DNA of 55,768 bases from Lysinibacillus sp. FJAT-14745 (GCF_001275675.1 NZ_LITM01000013.1:48522-104289); one strand, 5' to 3'. Shown: positions 8,855-17,166, counted from the first letter of the stretch. Made by a program: numbers and translations. The notes: generated from the letters alone by a model not told the origin.

Positions 8855-8940
8855 TAAAATTCCGCATAGACTCCCAGGAGACAAACAAGAGTACGCCAAT
8901 GTACCTCGTGCCTGTCCATGGAAAGAAAAGCGGAATTTTA
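8855..8940. repeat. 86-bp element bounded by 11-bp perfect inverted repeats
   Basis: TAAAATTCCGC at 8855-8865 and its exact complement GCGGAATTTTA at 8930-8940 enclose 64 bases, with a smaller symmetrical GTAC-N6-GTAC inside. It lies in the gap downstream of the DUF6509-like gene, in its 3' region, and upstream of the VanZ operon. No T-run follows on either strand, so it is not a simple terminator. It could be a small dispersed repeat or a structured 3' RNA. Confidence 0.5.
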
Positions 8941-8987
8941 TCAAATAAGAATATTAATTTTTGTTTGGGGATTTTTACACGAGCGTA

Positions 8988-9275
8988 CTATGCTTTGGCA
9001 ATTTCCTCTTTGCAGAAAGCTAAAATTTCCTCTAGCTCTTCATCCTCTAATGCAAAATCTAAATACTCACCTTTAGCTTTTTCCATGATGAAGTAATTTA
9101 AAATAAATGGCTCTTCACCTTTTTCAGCAATTAGTACACGAAGCTCAATTCCTGCTTCGTGATAAAGCTCATCTTCTTCATCAATATCTACATCTAAAAT
9201 AAATTCATAACGCTTACCTTCAATAATGTTTGTTGGATCTAAAATTTCTTCCATTGAGAATTGTGTAATTTCCAT
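8988..9275 (-). CDS. Small acidic DUF6509-like protein
   Basis: 95 residues, very acidic (DVDIDEEDELYHEAG, LEDEELEEILAFCKEE), with no signal peptide or membrane segment, so presumably cytosolic. The start is preceded by AAAGGAGATAA on the minus strand, a strong ribosome site. The arrangement (MEITQFSMEEI, RYEFILDVDIDEEDELY, YLDFALEDEE) matches what I recall of the DUF6509 family of Bacillaceae, which has no assigned role. Monocistronic as far as I can see. The gene is sure; the family name is from memory only. Confidence 0.75.
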   Translation of the reverse strand: MEITQFSMEEILDPTNIIEGKRYEFILDVDIDEEDELYHEAGIELRVLIAEKGEEPFILNYFIMEKAKGEYLDFALEDEELEEILAFCKEEIAKA

Positions 9276-9443
9276 TGTATTATCTCCTTTAAGTTAACCT
9301 GTTCTTTTATATATTAAATCAAATTCAGCATGGGTCAACTAGAAAACTCGTATACACTTGAAAGTAATTATGCCAAAATAAAATGGAACTAATTGAGAGA
9401 CCTACTTCTCTTAAGAATACTCTACATAAAGGAGGCTTTTTTC

Positions 9444-10628
9444 TTGAAAGAGCTACTATATTATCAAGATGTTATGCTACGTGAATTTAAAGCAACAGTT
9501 ATCAACAGTGGAACAGATAAAGATGGCCGTAACTACGTGGTGCTATCTAATACTGCATTTTATCCAACAGGAGGCGGACAACCTCATGATACAGGTACTT
9601 TAAATGATATCGAGGTCATTGATGTTGAGAAAATTAATGATGAAATTCGTCATTATATTCAAGATGACTCTTCAAGTTTAGCTGGCGAAGTGCATGGTAT
9701 ATTGAATTGGCAACGACGATTTGATCATATGCAGCAGCATGCAGGTCAACATATTTTAACAGCGGCCTTTGTCGAGCTTTTTGATGCACCAACCGTTAGC
9801 TTCCATTTAGGTAGTGAGCAGGTCACAATTGATATTGCCGTGGATGCCCTAACGGAAGATCAACTTGTGACCGCGGAAGCCCGCGCCAATGAAATTATTT
9901 TAGAGAATCGTCCAATTGAAACGAAATGGATTACAGAAAAAGAACTTGAAAACTATAGCCTACGTAAAGAGGTAGCCGTCACTGGAGATATTCGACTTGT
10001 TATTATTCCTGATTTTGATTACAACGGCTGTGGTGGTACCCATCCGACATCCACAGGACAAGTAAGTGCTTTAAAAATCCTTGGCACAGAAAAAATGAAG
10101 GGCAATATTCGTGTCTCCTTTGTTTGTGGCCACCGCGTTTTAGCGGAACTTGCAATGCGAAAGAAAGTACTAGCTGACGTTGCAAGACAATTAAGCGTGC
10201 CTGAAATTGAAGCAGCTACAGCACTTACAAAAATCTTAACAACACAGAAACATACAGAAAAAGCACTTGTGGCAGCAAAAGAGGAGCTACTAAATTATGA
10301 AGCAAAAGCGCTAGTTTCCAGTAAAAAACGTATTATTACTGCTGCCTTTACTCAACGTACTATGCAAGAGCTTCAAAAATTAGCTCGGACTGTTGTCGCT
10401 GAGCAGGCAGACGCTATCGTATTACTTGTTTCAGAAAATGAAGACAAGCTTCAGTTTGTCGCAGCACGTGGCGCAAAAATTGAGAAAAGTATGAAGGACA
10501 TTGCTGCAAAAGCACTGCCACTCGTAAATGGAAAAGGCGGCGGCAGTGATCAGATGGTACAAGGCGGTGGCGAGCGTATTATTTCTACCGAGCAACTATT
10601 TGAAGCTATGCAAGAAGTACTTAAATAA
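9444..10628 (+). CDS. alaX: Alanyl-tRNA editing protein AlaX (long form)
   Basis: A trans-editing hydrolase expected to remove serine or glycine mischarged on tRNA-Ala. I place the start at TTG 9444 (394 residues) because AAAGGAGG lies at 9428-9435, eight bases upstream; an upstream TTG at 9393 lacks a ribosome site. The second/third domain fold of AlaRS is seen from FYPTGGGQPHD (39-49). The zinc ligands are HAGQH (99-103) and C196/H200 in NGCGGTH. The C-terminal part (about 255-394) corresponds to the AlaRS C-Ala/DHHA1-like region, ending with the glycine-rich GKGGGSDQMVQGGG that marks AlaX-L. Followed by its own terminator. Confidence 0.93.
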   Translation: MKELLYYQDVMLREFKATVINSGTDKDGRNYVVLSNTAFYPTGGGQPHDTGTLNDIEVIDVEKINDEIRHYIQDDSSSLAGEVHGILNWQRRFDHMQQHAGQHILTAAFVELFDAPTVSFHLGSEQVTIDIAVDALTEDQLVTAEARANEIILENRPIETKWITEKELENYSLRKEVAVTGDIRLVIIPDFDYNGCGGTHPTSTGQVSALKILGTEKMKGNIRVSFVCGHRVLAELAMRKKVLADVARQLSVPEIEAATALTKILTTQKHTEKALVAAKEELLNYEAKALVSSKKRIITAAFTQRTMQELQKLARTVVAEQADAIVLLVSENEDKLQFVAARGAKIEKSMKDIAAKALPLVNGKGGGSDQMVQGGGERIISTEQLFEAMQEVLK

Positions 10629-10645
10629 CTAACCTTTTCAATGAT

Positions 10646-10674
10646 AGGAGCTCCCCATTACTTGGGAAGCTCCT
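10646..10674 (+). terminator. Terminator of alaX
   Basis: AGGAGCT-CCC pairs with GGG-A-AGCTCCT across an eight-base loop, then TTTATTTATT. It is 18 bases after the alaX stop. Confidence 0.8.
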
Positions 10675-10742
10675 TTATTTATTCATTTATGTACATCATC
10701 ATTTGCTGAACATTCTATTGCCACTGTCTCCCCCATCGACGA

Positions 10743-10837
10743 TTATCCACAGACATTTGCTCTGTTGTAGTAATCGATCTCTTAGTAGCTTGCATTTACC
10801 CACACATTATACACAATTAATGCACAACTTATCCACA
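10743..10837 (+). promoter_or_regulatory. Cluster of DnaA boxes
   Basis: Three perfect matches to the DnaA box TTATNCACA, all on the plus strand: TTATCCACA 10743-10751, TTATACACA 10807-10815 and TTATCCACA 10829-10837. Two one-mismatch boxes lie between them: TTACCCACA 10796-10804 and TAATGCACA 10818-10826. They sit in a 300-base gap without a gene, between the alaX terminator and the Tat/GMC operon. In B. subtilis DnaA-box clusters away from oriC titrate DnaA or control nearby genes. No dnaA or dnaN is nearby, so this is not oriC. Confidence 0.75.
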
Positions 10838-10976
10838 ACCTATCTCGATTACATCAAACTAATTCACTGATTGGATGAAATTAAAATTTTTTCCATATAT
10901 ACCTGATTATAATTTACTTTTTTTGCTGATTATAAAAAATAGAATAGTTTCTATACATTTTGAGGGGAGGATTTCT

Positions 10977-11723
10977 ATGAGTCCTGAAAAAGATATTTCA
11001 CGTCGTGATTTTTTAAAAACAACAGGGATCGCAGCAGGTACATTAGTCGGCGGTGGATTAATAGGTGGTCTTGTAGGCTATAAAATGCATGGTAAAGGAA
11101 CTGCCACGCTAGAGCATGATCAGCATGGAACTGTTACTGAAGAGACTGGTTCGCCAAAAGCTAAAATGTTTTTTATGAATCAACGAGATTTTAATATTTT
11201 AGCAAATGCTACTGAACGTATTTTCCCTGAGGATGATTTAGGTCCAGGAGCAAAGGGCTTAGATGTGCCTTACTTTATCGATCATCAGCTAGCAGGGCAA
11301 TATGGCAGTAATTCTAAAGAATATATGCATGGACCATTTGGTGAGGGTGCCCCAACACAGGGTTATCAGAGTCGTTTAACGCGCGCGGAAATTTTTAAAC
11401 AAGGTGTTCAAAAGTTAGAGTCAGAAGCACAGAATCGCTATAAAAAGAGCTTTAATGATATAGATGGTAAGCAAATGGATGAAATTTTAACTGCCTTCCA
11501 GAAAGGTGACGTGCAAATGAGTGGTGTCACATCCGCTTTCTTCTTTACTTTATTACGTGCAGCAACATTAGAAGGTGCTTACTCTGACCCCATATATGGC
11601 GGTAATCGTAATATGGATGGCTGGCGTATGAAAGGCTTCCCTGGTCATCAAATGGCGTATATTACTCAAATCGAAGATCCGAAATTCCAAAAAATTGAGC
11701 CTAATTCATTAGGCAGCCACTAA
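10977..11723 (+). CDS. Tat-exported small subunit of a GMC-type dehydrogenase (gluconate 2-dehydrogenase subunit 3 family)
   Basis: 248 residues from the ATG at 10977, which has GAGGGGAGG seven bases upstream and leaves the twin-arginine signal at the very N-terminus; an in-frame start at 10875 would add 34 residues and lacks a ribosome site. The signal is SRRDFLKTTG (8-17) plus a glycine-rich hydrophobic stretch (18-34). The body carries the gluconate_2-dh3 pattern (FNILANATERIFPEDDLGPGAKGLDVPYFID...). In this family the small subunit carries the export signal and holds the flavin subunit. The flavin subunit follows after 17 bases, then tatA and tatC. Confidence 0.88.
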   Translation: MSPEKDISRRDFLKTTGIAAGTLVGGGLIGGLVGYKMHGKGTATLEHDQHGTVTEETGSPKAKMFFMNQRDFNILANATERIFPEDDLGPGAKGLDVPYFIDHQLAGQYGSNSKEYMHGPFGEGAPTQGYQSRLTRAEIFKQGVQKLESEAQNRYKKSFNDIDGKQMDEILTAFQKGDVQMSGVTSAFFFTLLRAATLEGAYSDPIYGGNRNMDGWRMKGFPGHQMAYITQIEDPKFQKIEPNSLGSH

Positions 11724-11740
11724 TATAAGGGGGTTAGAAA

Positions 11741-13453
11741 ATGGCAACAACTTTACCAGGTGTAGACGTTGTTACAGTCGGGGTAGGTTGGACCGGCGGC
11801 ATTGTCGCTGCAGAGTGCTCGAAGGCTGGTCTAAAGGTCGTTGGTTTAGAGCGCGGACAGAAACGCGGCACAGAAGATTATATGACGATCCATGACGAGT
11901 ATCGTTATGCAATTCGTTATGATTTAATGCAAAATCTTTCAAAGGAAACTATAAGCTTCCGTAATAATCGGAATATGAAAGCATTGCCTATGCGTCAGCT
12001 CGGTTCCTTTTTACTCAGTGAAGGGCTTGGTGGCTCTGGTACACACTGGAACGGTATGACGTATCGCTTCTTACCATATGATTTTCAAATTAAAACATTA
12101 ACAGACAAACATTATGGTCCGAAAAAGCTTGGACCTGATTATTTATTACAGGACTGGGGATTAACATACGACGAACTTGAGCCCTATTTTGACAAGTTCG
12201 AAAAAACGGCAGGTATTTCCGGAGATGATAAAAATCCATTTAGCGGAAAACGTTCAAATCCTTATCCGACGGGGCCTATGAAAATGACACCGATGCTTAC
12301 GCAATTTGAAACAGCTGCAAAAAAATTAAAATTATCGCCTTACATGGTACCTTCTGCAAACTTATCAGCAGTTTATAAGAACCCTGACGGTGAAACGATT
12401 AATGCTTGTCAATATTGTGGCTTCTGTGAACGCTTTGGTTGTGAATATGGCGCCAAATCATCTGCAGAGATTACTGTTGTTCCTACTGCATTAAAAACAG
12501 GTATTTTTGACTTACGCTATAATGCCAATGTTGTTGAAATCTTAAAGAAGGGCAATAAAGTAACTGGTGTCCGATACATCGACACGATATCTGGTGAAGA
12601 ATTTATTCAACCAGCAAACGCTGTTGTACTCACTAGTTATGTCTTTAATAATGCCAAGCTATTGATGGTCTCTAACATTGGAGAACGCTACGATCCGGCT
12701 ACTGGAAAAGGGACACTTGGAAGAAACTATTGCTACCAAATATTACCTGGAGCAGCAGGATTCTTTGATGAGCAATATAACACATTCATGGGTGCAGGTT
12801 CACTCGGTATGAGCTTAGATGACTATAATGGCGATAATTTCGATCATAGTGACTTAGATTTTATTCACGGTGGAAATATAGCTCTTACACAAACAGGTGC
12901 ACGCCCTATCGGCTCGAACCCAACACCTCCTGATACACCAACATGGGGGTCAGAATTTAAAAAACAATCTATTCATTACTATACACGCTCATTCGGGATT
13001 GGTGCACAAGGTGCTTCGATGCCACATAAAGAAAATTATTTGTCTCTTGATTCTACGTATAAGGACGCTTACGGCTTACCTCTAATACAGTTAACGTACA
13101 ACTTTACAGATCAGGATCGCGCACTCCATAAATATATTTCAGCACGTGCAGCTGACATTATGAAAGAAATGGGCGCCAAAACTGTTGTCCCAAATGCTGA
13201 AATCACTGATTACAATATTGTACCGTATCAAACAACCCATAATACAGGCGGAACAGTTATGAGCTTAAAGCCTGAGGATGGCGTTGTGAATAACTACCTG
13301 CAGCATTGGAATGTAGAAAATCTTTTTGCTGTGAGTGCCGGAAACTTTGCACACAATAGTGGCTATAATCCAACTGGTACTTTAGGGGCACTAGCCTATC
13401 GCTGCGCAGAGGGTGTTGTGAAATATAGCAAATCTGGTGGATCTTTAGTCTAA
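11741..13453 (+). CDS. GMC-family FAD dehydrogenase large subunit with a four-cysteine cluster
   Basis: 570 residues. The FAD dinucleotide site is at 11-40 (VTVGVGWTGGIVAAE...ERG), with GGSGTHWNG (97-105) and the C-terminal GMC block NLFAVSAGNFAHNSGYNPTGT. The catalytic region has H/N pairs typical of GMC alcohol and sugar dehydrogenases (TTHNTGG, FAHNSGYNPTG). It has no signal peptide, so it is probably carried out by the Tat system in complex with the small subunit. Residues 223-234 contain C-x2-C-x2-C-x4-C (C223, C226, C229, C234), which suggests an iron-sulfur cluster as in some FAD glucose dehydrogenases. No cytochrome subunit gene is present. The substrate (gluconate, another sugar acid or an alcohol) is unknown. 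Confidence 0.87.
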   Translation: MATTLPGVDVVTVGVGWTGGIVAAECSKAGLKVVGLERGQKRGTEDYMTIHDEYRYAIRYDLMQNLSKETISFRNNRNMKALPMRQLGSFLLSEGLGGSGTHWNGMTYRFLPYDFQIKTLTDKHYGPKKLGPDYLLQDWGLTYDELEPYFDKFEKTAGISGDDKNPFSGKRSNPYPTGPMKMTPMLTQFETAAKKLKLSPYMVPSANLSAVYKNPDGETINACQYCGFCERFGCEYGAKSSAEITVVPTALKTGIFDLRYNANVVEILKKGNKVTGVRYIDTISGEEFIQPANAVVLTSYVFNNAKLLMVSNIGERYDPATGKGTLGRNYCYQILPGAAGFFDEQYNTFMGAGSLGMSLDDYNGDNFDHSDLDFIHGGNIALTQTGARPIGSNPTPPDTPTWGSEFKKQSIHYYTRSFGIGAQGASMPHKENYLSLDSTYKDAYGLPLIQLTYNFTDQDRALHKYISARAADIMKEMGAKTVVPNAEITDYNIVPYQTTHNTGGTVMSLKPEDGVVNNYLQHWNVENLFAVSAGNFAHNSGYNPTGTLGALAYRCAEGVVKYSKSGGSLV

Positions 13454-13499
13454 AAAGGAAACGATATAGCTAGATATTTTATTCAAAGGAGGCAAGACT

Positions 13500-13703
13500 A
13501 TGGGAGGTCTTGGAGCAATTGGAGTACCTGGGTTAATCATTATTTTGGTAATTGTTTTGATCGTGTTTGGTCCTAAAAAACTGCCAGAAATCGGCGGTGC
13601 AATCGGTAAAACATTTGCAGAGTTTAAAAAGTCCACGAAAGGGCTTATCGATGATGAGGATGATCCAGCGAAAAAAGAAGAAAAAAAACCTGACGTTTCG
13701 TAG
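13500..13703 (+). CDS. tatA: Sec-independent protein translocase TatA
   Basis: 67 residues: a short N-terminus, one membrane helix (about 7-22) ending in the [10 protein letters not shown] motif, an amphipathic helix (23-45), and an acidic then lysine-rich tail. This is the standard TatA/TatAd design. A GGAGG ribosome site is at 13488-13493. It forms the translocation pore with TatC (11 bases downstream) and most likely serves the dehydrogenase small subunit encoded just before it, as tatAd-tatCd serves PhoD in B. subtilis. Dedicated pairing is inferred from the operon. Confidence 0.95.
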   Translation: MGGLGAIGVPGLIIILVIVLIVFGPKKLPEIGGAIGKTFAEFKKSTKGLIDDEDDPAKKEEKKPDVS

Positions 13704-13714
13704 GGGGTTGTCCT

Positions 13715-14557
13715 ATGGATCCATATGAAGAAGGAAAAAGAAAATATTTAAGTCCACTTGATAAAGAAGCTGAGCCTCTCACACCTGTAGAGGCTTTTGT
13801 TGAAGTTCCAGTAGTCACAATTGAAGAGGATACGGAAGCTGATGAACCACTTTTTCCATTGGCATCACTGCTTGAACATCTTACTGAACTGCGAAAACAA
13901 ATTATTAAAGGGCTTATCGTATTTATTCTATTTTTTATTATCGTATTCTCTACCATTAATATTTGGTTTCCTTATGTAACTCGAGGACATTCACTAATTA
14001 TTTTAGGGCCGTTAGAGGTTGTCAAATTTTATATGACGATTTCCACAACACTAGCATTCGGGCTATCTATGCCATTTTTAGTTCATTTTCTGTGGAGCTT
14101 CGTTAAGCCCGGTTTAAAAGAAGAAGAAAGCCGTTTCCTCGGTCTTTATGCACCTGTCATGCTTGTACTCTTTTTATTAGGCGTAGCTTTCGGTTACTTT
14201 ATTGTGAATCCACTCAGCTACTCATTTTTAGTGACTATAGGAGCAACTAATTTTGATGTTATGGTATCCGCAAATGAGTACATGCATTTTTTAGTGATGA
14301 CAACCGTACCACTCGGACTACTCTTTGAATTACCAATCGTAGCCCTCTTTTTATCGTCCATTGGTGTACTAACGGCTGACTCCATGAAAAAAATACGAGG
14401 CTGGTCTTATATCGGGATGGGCGTTGGTTCTGCTGTAATTACACCACCCGATTTTATTAGTCAGCTACTCGTCTTAATTCCAATGATTATTTTATATGAA
14501 ATAGGCATCTATCTCGTTAAACGTATAGAGCGTAAACAAATTGAAAGCACTGCGTAG
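13715..14557 (+). CDS. tatC: Twin-arginine translocase subunit TatC with acidic N-terminal extension
   Basis: 280 residues against about 240-255 for most TatC. The core (about 48-275) has six helices and the conserved HLTELRKQ opening, FLVHFLWSFVKPGL, and the FELPIVALFL region. The first about 48 residues (MDPYEEGKRKYL...EEDTEADEPLF) are an acidic, proline-rich cytosolic extension not usual in TatC. No internal start with a good ribosome site would remove it cleanly, and the ATG follows GGGGGTTG. TatC recognises the twin-arginine signal, so the extension could tune substrate choice; that is speculation. The stop lies inside the terminator stem. Confidence 0.93.
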   Translation: MDPYEEGKRKYLSPLDKEAEPLTPVEAFVEVPVVTIEEDTEADEPLFPLASLLEHLTELRKQIIKGLIVFILFFIIVFSTINIWFPYVTRGHSLIILGPLEVVKFYMTISTTLAFGLSMPFLVHFLWSFVKPGLKEEESRFLGLYAPVMLVLFLLGVAFGYFIVNPLSYSFLVTIGATNFDVMVSANEYMHFLVMTTVPLGLLFELPIVALFLSSIGVLTADSMKKIRGWSYIGMGVGSAVITPPDFISQLLVLIPMIILYEIGIYLVKRIERKQIESTA

Positions 14558-14581
14558 CAAAGACGCAGTGCTTATTTTTTC
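14547..14581 (+). terminator. Terminator of the dehydrogenase-tatAC operon
   Basis: Perfect nine-base stem GCACTGCGT (14547-14555) and ACGCAGTGC (14563-14571), seven-base loop, then TTATTTTTTC. The tatC stop codon overlaps the left arm, and the convergent phosphoesterase gene ends within the T-run. Confidence 0.85.
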
Positions 14582-15393
14582 TTTAATTCCATGACAAGAA
14601 TCTCTGGTAGATTAAAAATTCGCATAGGTACTGTACTATTACCTAATCCTCGACTAACGGCCATAGTTGTGGTTCCTTCTTTATAAAGACCAGCCGTATA
14701 TTTTGGGAATATTCCCTGTCCTCGTGCGAAAAGACCGCCAATACCAGGAATTCGAACTTGTCCACCATGTGCATGTCCTGAAAATACTAAATCAATTCCA
14801 AACTCTACGTACGTATTAAACACTTCTGGTCGATGCGCTAGTAAAATCGTTAGTACATTGGGTGGAACATTTTTTGTTGCTATCTCCAGCATTTCTTTCG
14901 TTGTTCTACCCGTTAACGGATCTTCTATGCCAACAATCGCCAAGCGCTCCCCGTCGCGCTCAATAACGGTCGATTCATTGGACAACACATGTACACCTAA
15001 CGATGATAGCTTCTCATAAATTACATTCACTTTATTCGTCGCTACTTCATGGTTTCCTAGTACATAATAGACATCCGCTAATTTAACTAATCCTCTAACA
15101 GCCTGCAAGCTTCGCTCCAAATTATAACGATTACTATCAACTAAATCACCTGTAATAAAAATCAGGTCAGGATTTGTTGTTTTCACCTTTGCTATGAGTT
15201 TCTCTTGCTGCTCGCCAAAGATTGCATCCTGTAAATCTGATATTTGTGTAATGCGTAGCCCATCAAAGCTGGCAGGCACTTTTTCTGACTCGAATTCATA
15301 CTTACTTACAACCAGCCAATGATTGTTTACGTACAAAAAAATGACTATAAAAACAAGAAAACAAGCTACATATAATAATTTTTTCAATCGCAA
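14572..15393 (-). CDS. Membrane-anchored metallophosphoesterase (YkuE-like)
   Basis: 273 residues. An N-terminal anchor helix (about 4-24) places the catalytic domain outside the membrane. The dinuclear metal motifs are ITQISDLQD (D and Q where many have DxH), FITGDLVD, YVLGNHE, LLAHRPE and FSGHAHGGQVRIP. This is the YkuE/YaeI-type subgroup of calcineurin-like phosphoesterases. The first motif reads DLQD rather than the classical DxH, so one metal ligand differs. Substrate unknown (cell-wall or lipid-linked phosphates have been proposed for relatives). YkuE of B. subtilis is itself a Tat substrate, but here the N-terminus is MRLKKLLYVACF with no RR motif. Confidence 0.88.
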   Translation of the reverse strand: MRLKKLLYVACFLVFIVIFLYVNNHWLVVSKYEFESEKVPASFDGLRITQISDLQDAIFGEQQEKLIAKVKTTNPDLIFITGDLVDSNRYNLERSLQAVRGLVKLADVYYVLGNHEVATNKVNVIYEKLSSLGVHVLSNESTVIERDGERLAIVGIEDPLTGRTTKEMLEIATKNVPPNVLTILLAHRPEVFNTYVEFGIDLVFSGHAHGGQVRIPGIGGLFARGQGIFPKYTAGLYKEGTTTMAVSRGLGNSTVPMRIFNLPEILVMELKKK

Positions 15394-15539
15394 TCGCTCA
15401 CCCTAGGCTCTTTTTCAGAAAAACTCTGACCTTATTATTATAAGCATAAAACAAAGTAATTGTAAGCCTATGCTCTGAAAAACCACAGATTGCATAAAAA
15501 GAATAACTCAAAATCATTCTCATTAAGTCACTCTTTTAT

Positions 15540-15704
15540 TCACGATTTGATGTTTCTCCATATTAATGTAAGATATCTCTCCACTACGTTTCGATGACTG
15601 CCTCTCCTTTTATGACGTTCTATCCGTCGCCTCGGATTTTCTTTCCGCCGACTAATTCGTATAGCTACCACAACAAATGAACCTAAAATAAACAAAAAAC
15701 GCAT
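15540..15704 (-). CDS. Possible 54-residue small basic protein downstream of artR
   Basis: A short reading frame too small for routine calling. ATG at 15704 on the minus strand is preceded by AAAGGAG seven bases upstream. It encodes a hydrophobic N-terminus (MRFLFILGSFVVVAI, 1-15) followed by a very basic tail rich in R, K and H. The ribosome site lies in the loop of the art operon terminator, and the ATG lies in the right arm of its stem, so translation would need read-through or a different RNA fold. It may be chance. No recognised family. Confidence 0.25.
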   Translation of the reverse strand: MRFLFILGSFVVVAIRISRRKENPRRRIERHKRRGSHRNVVERYLTLIWRNIKS

Positions 15705-15739
15705 CTAGACACTCCTTTCAGAAAGTCTAAATGCGTTTT
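15696..15739 (-). terminator. Terminator of the artPQR operon
   Basis: On the minus strand AACGCAT-TTAGAC pairs with GTCTA-GATGCGTT around a 14-base loop, followed by TTTTTGTTTATTTT. It begins six bases after the ATPase stop. Confidence 0.75.
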
Positions 15740-15744
15740 CTCGT

Positions 15745-16467
15745 TTATAATACTTTTTCTAAAAAATCTTTCGCACGCTGTGTAGATGGTGCTGCGAAGA
15801 ACTGTTCTGGTGATGCATCCTCAATTAGCTTTCCACCATCAAGGAATAGTATACGGTCAGCCACTTCACGTGCAAAGCCCATCTCATGCGTTACGATTAA
15901 CATCGTCATCCCCGTATTAGCAAGATTTTTCATAACAGCTAATACCTCTTTTACCATTTCAGGGTCAAGCGCTGAAGTAGGCTCGTCAAATAAAATGACT
16001 TTTGGATCCATTGCAAGTGCTCGGGCAATAGCAACACGTTGCTTCTGCCCTCCTGATAGACGGTTTGGATATTCATTGCGCTTTTCAAATAGGCCGACCT
16101 TCGTTAATAAATCTTCAGCCTTTTTGATAGCTGCTGTCTTATCCATTCCTTTCACATTAATCGGTGCGTATGTTAAATTTTCAAGTACCGTTTTATGAGG
16201 GAAAAGATGAAAATGCTGAAATACCATACCGACTTCTTCACGGATCTTCATAATGTTTGTCCCTTTGTCCGTTAGAACGTCGCCAGCAATTGTAATCTTT
16301 CCGCTCGTTGGCTCTTCTAATAAATTTAAGCAGCGCAGGAATGTTGATTTACCAGATCCTGATGGTCCAATAATAGCAATTACTTCTTTTTCTTTAATTT
16401 CTGTTGAAATACCCTTCAGTACTTCGTTTTGTCCATATGATTTGTGTAACTCTTCAATTTTAATCAC
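15745..16467 (-). CDS. artR: Polar amino acid (arginine-type) ABC transporter ATPase
   Basis: 240 residues, the standard size for GlnQ/ArtR ATPases. Walker A is GPSGSGKST (33-41), then Q-loop [11 protein letters not shown], signature [16 protein letters not shown], Walker [15 protein letters not shown], and the switch region VTHEMGFA. It overlaps the permease gene by eight bases. With the downstream-encoded permease and the lipoprotein it forms an importer; the binding protein's similarity to B. subtilis ArtP makes arginine the first guess, although cystine or other amino acids are possible. Confidence 0.92.
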   Translation of the reverse strand: MIKIEELHKSYGQNEVLKGISTEIKEKEVIAIIGPSGSGKSTFLRCLNLLEEPTSGKITIAGDVLTDKGTNIMKIREEVGMVFQHFHLFPHKTVLENLTYAPINVKGMDKTAAIKKAEDLLTKVGLFEKRNEYPNRLSGGQKQRVAIARALAMDPKVILFDEPTSALDPEMVKEVLAVMKNLANTGMTMLIVTHEMGFAREVADRILFLDGGKLIEDASPEQFFAAPSTQRAKDFLEKVL

Positions 16468-17119
16468 TTTTTCTCATTCCTTTCTCGATTCGTTTACCAA
16501 GGAACGTTAATACAAGCGTCATAATGTAGTAGATTACACCTGCAAATAGTAAAGGTTCAAGATAGCGATACGTTGAACCACCTACAATGTAAGCACGGCG
16601 CATAATATCAAGTGCACTAATAACTGTGACAACAGCTGTTTCTTTATTTAATGTAATAAACTCATTTACTAAAGATGGTAAAATATTTTTTACGGCTTGT
16701 GGGATAATAATATCTTTCATCATTTTTGCATATGGAATGCCTAGCGCTTGTGCCGCTTCCATCTGTCCTTTATCTACCGCATTAATACCAGCGCGAATAA
16801 TTTCAGAAATATAAGCACCTGAGTTTAAACCGAATGCAATAATAGCCGTTGGAACTGGATCAATTTGAATATCTAATAACTGAGGCACTGCATAGTAAAT
16901 AATCATTAATTGTAGTACGAGCGGTGTGCCACGGAAAATCGATGTATAAAAATCTGCAAACCAGCGCAAAACATTCACTTTACCAATTTTGCATAATGCT
17001 AGTAATATACCAACTATAAAACCGATGATTGATGCACCGATTGCTATTTGAAGTGTGACACCTATCCCTTTTAATATATAAGGAATAGAGGGAATGATAG
17101 CTGTAAAATCTAAATTCAC
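16460..17119 (-). CDS. artQ: Polar amino acid (arginine-type) ABC transporter permease
   Basis: 219 residues with five helices, as expected for the His/Glu/Gln/Arg permease family. The EAA-like loop reads [25 protein letters not shown] (split by the helix, about 142-166). The N-terminus ([24 protein letters not shown]) is typical. It acts as a homodimer with ArtR and receives substrate from ArtP. It is separated from artP by 85 bases that hold a perfect hairpin, and it overlaps artR. Confidence 0.92.
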   Translation of the reverse strand: MNLDFTAIIPSIPYILKGIGVTLQIAIGASIIGFIVGILLALCKIGKVNVLRWFADFYTSIFRGTPLVLQLMIIYYAVPQLLDIQIDPVPTAIIAFGLNSGAYISEIIRAGINAVDKGQMEAAQALGIPYAKMMKDIIIPQAVKNILPSLVNEFITLNKETAVVTVISALDIMRRAYIVGGSTYRYLEPLLFAGVIYYIMTLVLTFLGKRIEKGMRKSD

Positions 17120-17166
17120 AGCGCCCCCTCCTTTCTTGTTCTCTTTTAAGGAAATGAAAAGTATAA

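Noticed and set aside
10743..10837. Chromosomal or plasmid replication origin
   Set aside because: DnaA boxes are present, but there is no dnaA, dnaN or rep gene and no obvious unwinding element beside them; reported only as a DnaA-box cluster.
11741..11800. Signal peptide on the GMC large subunit
   Set aside because: The N-terminus goes straight into the FAD-binding motif; export must rely on the small subunit's twin-arginine signal.
15394..15539. Riboswitch or T-box in gaps upstream of transporter genes
   Set aside because: I looked for T-box (TGGNACCGCG-type) and purine, lysine or SAM leader patterns in the gaps before transporters and saw none.
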